Positions 59,731 to 64,000 of a stretch of DNA of 64,000 nt are shown piece by piece. Position 1 is the stretch's first letter. Every line of letters starts with the position of its first letter. The stretch covers positions 372,001 through 436,000 of the forward strand of contig CAKJVC010000037.1 of NCBI GenBank assembly GCA_918026815.1, written 5' to 3'. The translations under genes were made by a program, and so were the position numbers. The notes beneath the pieces were generated by a model. The model saw only the letters and a list, made by a program, of their open reading frames with translations, had not been told where the DNA came from and ran no database searches. The DNA is from Chalara sp. BL73. Lineage: Eukaryota > Ascomycota > Leotiomycetes > Helotiales.

Positions 59731-61007
59731 TTTGACCAAGTCCGTTGGCCTTTGCAAGACCACGTAGAATATTATCGCCAGAGACGGCAGCGAAAGAATT
59801 GCGGCGCTAGAGTGTCAATCTCCAGAATATACATATAATAAAGTCGCTATTCAATGAGAAGAGGCGGATAGCATGAAACCACAGCCGCCATTGACATTAA
59901 TTGGTGACGGGATTCAGGATGGAAACGCGAAAATGTTGGAAAAACATGATGTAGAAGATTACGGGCAAGTTACGAAGCAGGAGAAGGGGACTCTAAGCCT
60001 CAGCGAAAGCCTAACCAAGCCAATCCAATAAAAATTGCAGCTCATAATTAAGATGAATGTTGTATTACCACACCTCCGCCACCAAAGGCGAGGCTAATTA
60101 GGCATTCAGCCGGCTGACGGCAAGGCTGCATTGTGTGGCAGTTTTCAGCTGACGATCAGTTTGCTGGTCCCTTTGGTTGTCAAATGTGACAAGCGACGCA
60201 CAGTAGATAAGCACTTTGATTTCATACCAAAAAGTATTGATGATTTTGAGGTGCTCTTTGATTAGTATGAATCGACCTGGTAGAGCCAATCACCAGGCAT
60301 ATACGTGTAAGGGCACGCACGAGCAGCGTGACAGCGTCCATTATCATCCATGTTAGGAGTCGGCTAGGCGATCGATGCAGAGGTTCGGATTGCATTTCGT
60401 TGGATATTACAGAAAGGCGAGGAATATGTTCGATTTTATCAAGTTTATGTCGGAGGATGACCATGTGAAACGATTTTCAAAAAAAAAAACCATATGGCTT
60501 TTGCACTGTCCCAAATTTTGGCCCATTAAATACAGCCTCAGTAAAGATTTTAATGCCAAGTACGCCTTTTATCTTTCACACACACGCTACCAACTCTAGA
60601 TGTTACGATTATTTTGGAAAGACCCTGAAAATTAATTAAAGGCGCACACGAGTTTAGGTAATGACTTAGGCGTCAAGAGACATTAAAATAATGGGCAACT
60701 TGACACCATGATGATGAAAATGCCAAATGCTGAAAGTCTAATTGGAAGGAGACCCGATCTTGCGGGGTGTAAGCACACCCCACAAGTGGAATTCGCAGGG
60801 TCACAAGAACGCTATATCTCGGGTATCAGACATAGGTGGCGCAACCACACGTAAAAATGTTCATCCCGCCAGTGAACCAGCCAATCAGAAGAGGTATCCA
60901 ATTTTTGCTGCCAGATCTATTCAAAAGACGCTATGGCTCGGGTGCTATGTTATTATATATGTTCACAATCAAGACTCTTATTGTTTCGCTCAGTCTACAA
61001 AGTCACG
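59731..61007. other. Intergenic interval between STAND gene and P450
   Basis: About 1.3 kb holding the 5' flanks of both divergent genes. A run of A lies near 60480-60490. No gene seen. Confidence 0.45.
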
Positions 61008-62943
61008 ATGGTGCTTCCAATTCTACTCCCTATCAATATTCATGATCTCACAGGAGAGGTACTGGCAACTCTTGCTGTGTTGGTGAGCTCGCCCAAGATA
61101 TTTGCGTGTACAATTTACTTTTCTAATTATTGGATAACAGGGTATCGTCTACATTCTCGGTACTGGATATCGTAATATTTACTTGCATCCGCTGTCCAAG
61201 TTTCCAGGGCCAAAAATATTCGCTGCAACCGGGCTTGCCAATTTATACTATGTCTTCCGAGGCACAAGAGTATTCAAAGTTGCTCAACTCCATGATAAGT
61301 ATGGGCCGGTGTGTGTCCCCAAGCACTTGCACTTGTACTCCAAGCTGCTGATATTCCACACAGATTGTCAGAGTCTCTCCAAACGAGTTATCATATATCA
61401 CTGAAGATGCATGGAGGGATATATATACTGCCCATAGAGGAAACGGTCAACTTAATAAGTACATGGGATACAATGACGATCGAGGACTCTTTGATGCCGC
61501 AGAAATAGACCACGGTCGGCTGCGGAAAAAAGCGAGCCTGGCGTTCAGCGAGAAAATGATCAAAGAGCGCGAGGACATCCTGCATCACTATGCTAATCTT
61601 TTGATTACACGTCTGAAAGGCTCAACAGCGAGCGCCGAGGATATGTCGGGCTGGTACGGCAGTACCACTCTTGATATCATTGGCCATCTCGCTTTCGGAG
61701 AATCATTCCATTCGCTGTTAGTCCTCCTGACCCAAACTCGTGTGAATAGATAGTACTGACTTCTCAGTGATACATCGACCCTCCATCCCCTAATGCCGGC
61801 ACAATACGAGTTGCTCAAGCTTTTGGCCACCTCGACTGCACTCTTGCCATTCCACATAGCAGGCCTGTGGAGGTTACTCTTTGCAATCAGAAATTTCTAC
61901 AGTCTGAAATTATTTCTCGAAACAGCTCAAATCCAGCTTGAAAAGCGGGCGAAGAGAAAAAGGGACAACACTGAGAGGCCAGACTAGTAAACCCTCTACC
62001 AGTTCTGCCGTGCTTATTCCCCCAGGAACTAAAATTTGGCAGTATCTCCCTCATATCAAAAGACATAGACACGCCAGGCGGCCTATCCTCCAAGGAAATG
62101 CATTTTGTGGCTCGTGATTTCCTCATTGCTGGCGCCGATACAACCGCAACCATCGTCGCAGTACTCCCCCCGTTGGACCCCAGAGCGAAAAAACCAAAGA
62201 CTGATATTTCACAGGCAGCAACATACCTCCTCCTCACGAATCCCACAAAACACGCACTCCTAAAACATGAACTTCGCTCAACGTTTGCCTCGCAAGATAA
62301 AATATCCCTATCGGAGGTAAACAATCTCAAGTACCTTAATGCAGTAATCCTTGAATCAATGCGTTTAATTCCCTCTAGTCCAGAAACAATGAGAAGGGTT
62401 AGCAATGGGAATATGATATGTGGTGACTTCATTCCTGCTGGAGTAAGCTTTCGCTTCTTTTCCGATGGGTCTGAAGATAGGAACTGACGGGTTGATAGAT
62501 TCTTGTTGGGGTATATCACTGGGCTGCAGGGCACAACTCCGCAAGCTGGCGGGACGCGGAGTCGTTTGTGCCAGAGAGGTGGCTCGACGATGAGAGGTAT
62601 AGAGATGACAAGAGGGGTGTGCTACAATTCTTTCAGGCTGGGCCAAGGAATTGTGTTGGCCAGAAGTGAGAATCTCCCCCTGCCCAAATTATTTTTGATT
62701 TCGGAGGGTATTAATTCTTGTTGGTGCTGGTAGTTTGGCAAATGCTGAGATGCGGTTGATACTTGCAAAAGTGTTCTGGAAGTGAGTAACTCGTTGCTGA
62801 TATCGTTCTTTAAAAAAAACTAATATTCATTCTTTAGGTTCGACCTTGAGTTATGCGAAGAAAGTAAAGATTGGACGAAGATGAAGGCTTGGGGATTGAC
62901 CTATACCAAGAGACCCTTGATGGTGAAGGTCAAGTGTGTTTAA
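61008..62943 (+). CDS. Cytochrome P450 monooxygenase, nine exons
   Basis: Exons 61008-61082, 61141-61308, 61364-61716, 61768-61986, 62043-62160, 62215-62442, 62499-62665, 62734-62781 and 62838-62943 give 493 aa; all eight introns are GT-AG and 51-68 bp. The N-terminus is a hydrophobic ER anchor (LATLAVLGIVYILGTGY) then the proline hinge HPLSKFPGPK. Visible motifs: the I-helix AGADTTAT, ExxR in ESMRL (Glu-Ser-Met-Arg), FVPERW, and the haem loop FFQAGPRNCVGQN with the Cys ligand. The gene looks broken as separate ORFs but is intact once introns are removed; intron 4 (61987-62042) removes the stops TAG/TAA after NTERPD. It should oxidise a small molecule at the ER with a P450 reductase. Substrate unknown; the tyrosinase follows on the same strand 570 bp away. 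Confidence 0.9.
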
Positions 62944-63510
62944 ACCGTGCCATCTAACCTCCGAGGTTCGTTTATTGCCAACTTTGAGTTCGCAGAACGA
63001 TTTGATAACATAATAATAAGAAACACGTTACGTTGGATGCACTTACAGGGTACATTATAAAATTCCAATGTCTAAGACATTCTTCGTGTAACTGTTTCCG
63101 GCCACGCGATGCTTACGAGAGATCCAGGATCCTGGTCGGCAGGTTCGGTGGCCATCAAGCGGCGCGAATGCTTGGAGTGAGACTACCGATTGGGCGCACT
63201 AGAGTATTCCCAATCCCGGCTCCAAGCTAACACAGGTCCCGACAGTTCCTTTTCTTGAAACGCATGAAGGAGTTGCTATTATTCGTTCGTTTCGGTAATG
63301 ACAAGAGCGTGAGCTTGGATTTTAGGCAGGGAGCATCTCGTACTGCTACATGCAGTTATACGTACTGCTTCAAATTGAATGTTTATGCTAACGACCGTGT
63401 ATTTCTCATTATGGGGCTCATGGCACAAGTGTATAAAGGTATTGCTCATCTAAGTGAAGGAGACTATCTGCTTCAGACCTGATAATTCAACCTCTTTCCT
63501 GTTTTCAAAA
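62944..63510. other. Intergenic interval between P450 and tyrosinase
   Basis: About 570 bp, no gene supported. Probably the P450 terminator region and the tyrosinase promoter. Confidence 0.45.
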
Positions 63511-64000
63511 ATGATTTTCTTCAGTGGGTTTTCGCCCATGCGGGCTGCCTTGCTTTCAATGCCTATGATTATGGATGTAGTGGTTGCGGCTCATTATCCT
63601 ATTACTGGAGTCCACACAGGTATTGATCCACAAACTGGGGCAAGACCTGCCCGAAGAAATATCTTAGACCTTCAGAATGATTTGCCAGCATGGTAAGCAC
63701 CCAAACATATATCTTATTGATAGATCCCGGCGCTGAGACTGGGAGGTCTTTATTTATACAGGCGGTTTCAGCTATGCAACAAGCTCCGGAGAATGAACTG
63801 CTATCGTGGTTTCAAGTAGCGGGTTAGTAAGGTTCCAATATACGTAGTCGTCCGGTTATGCCTAACCTAAGATAAGGTATCCATGGTAGACCACAATATG
63901 CTTGGGATGGGTATGAACAGCACCCTGATGCGCCGCTCTCTGGATACTGTACACATTCTAATGTGTTATTCCCCACCTGGCACCGCCCATATCTTGCTCT
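63511..64000 (+). CDS. Tyrosinase (polyphenol oxidase), N-terminal part, runs off the window
   Basis: Exons 63511-63692, 63746-63822 and 63877-beyond 64000, with introns of 53 and 54 bp (second with branch CTAAC). The joints give [17 protein letters not shown] and [17 protein letters not shown], as in fungal tyrosinases. CuA histidines are visible: [15 protein letters not shown] and [10 protein letters not shown]; the rest of CuA and all of CuB lie beyond the window. The enzyme hydroxylates phenols and oxidises catechols to quinones, for melanin or secondary metabolites. The start is uncertain: ATG 63511 precedes a mildly hydrophobic stretch ([18 protein letters not shown]), and several later in-frame ATGs (63538 to 63574) are possible. 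Confidence 0.88.

Noticed and set aside
61008..62943. P450 pseudogene
   Set aside because: The apparent stops and frame changes are all explained by eight normal introns giving a 493-aa protein with every P450 motif.
1..64000. tRNA, rRNA and CRISPR features
   Set aside because: I saw no convincing tRNA A/B-box pair with cloverleaf, no rRNA-like stretch and no spaced direct repeats. TTCGAA-like boxes at 9606 and 11870 lie within a relic and a coding gene.

Overview
This window reads as nuclear DNA of a filamentous ascomycete (Pezizomycotina). The genes have short introns (about 46-150 bp) with GT-AG borders and CTAAC/CTAAT-like branch sites. They include heterokaryon-incompatibility (HET) genes, a NACHT-ankyrin STAND protein, a fungal-type cytochrome P450, a tyrosinase and secreted plant-polysaccharide enzymes. 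The sequence alone does not fix the genus. Intergenic spaces are long (0.5-2.5 kb) and carry several decayed genes, so the second half especially looks like an accessory, fast-evolving region. Exon borders were inferred by reading splice signals and protein continuity by eye.

Layout. 0-12 kb: 3' end of an unknown gene, an NC2-alpha/DRAP1-like histone-fold transcription regulator (minus), a small basic ORF, a multi-pass DUF2157-like membrane protein, a broken short-chain dehydrogenase (SDR), an unidentified relic and a GT32/OCH1-like glycosyltransferase. 13.7-22 kb: a receptor-L-domain (Ecm33-like) single-pass cell-surface protein in four exons, a secreted-type fungal protein of unknown function, and a GPI-anchored protein whose first intron has a GC-AG border. 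22.6-29.8 kb: an unidentified fragment, a two-exon HET protein, and a 922-aa exo-rhamnogalacturonan-lyase-like protein (PcRGLX/PL26). 31.4-41.2 kb: a BCS1-like AAA ATPase, a short nuclear copy of mitochondrial cox2 abutting a decayed SDR, and a large ubiquitin protease (UBP12/USP15 type) in at least six exons. 41.7-47 kb: a GH43 endo-arabinanase, two divergently transcribed small cysteine-rich zinc-ribbon-like genes, and a decayed saccharopine-dehydrogenase-like gene. 47-60 kb: a second HET protein, a relic-rich gene desert, and a 2,206-aa HeLo-like/NACHT/ankyrin protein. 61-64 kb: an intact nine-exon cytochrome P450 followed on the same strand by a tyrosinase that runs off the window.

How the genes fit together. 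NC2-alpha, the BCS1-like ATPase and the ubiquitin protease are housekeeping-type. PL26 and GH43 both act on pectin side or main chains (rhamnogalacturonan I backbone and arabinan), which fits a plant-associated or saprotrophic life. The two HET proteins and the STAND protein belong to families used in fungal self/non-self recognition and regulated cell death. The P450-tyrosinase pair could be the edge of a phenolic or pigment pathway. Three oxidoreductase genes (two SDRs and one saccharopine-dehydrogenase-like) are broken by frameshifts, stops or truncation.
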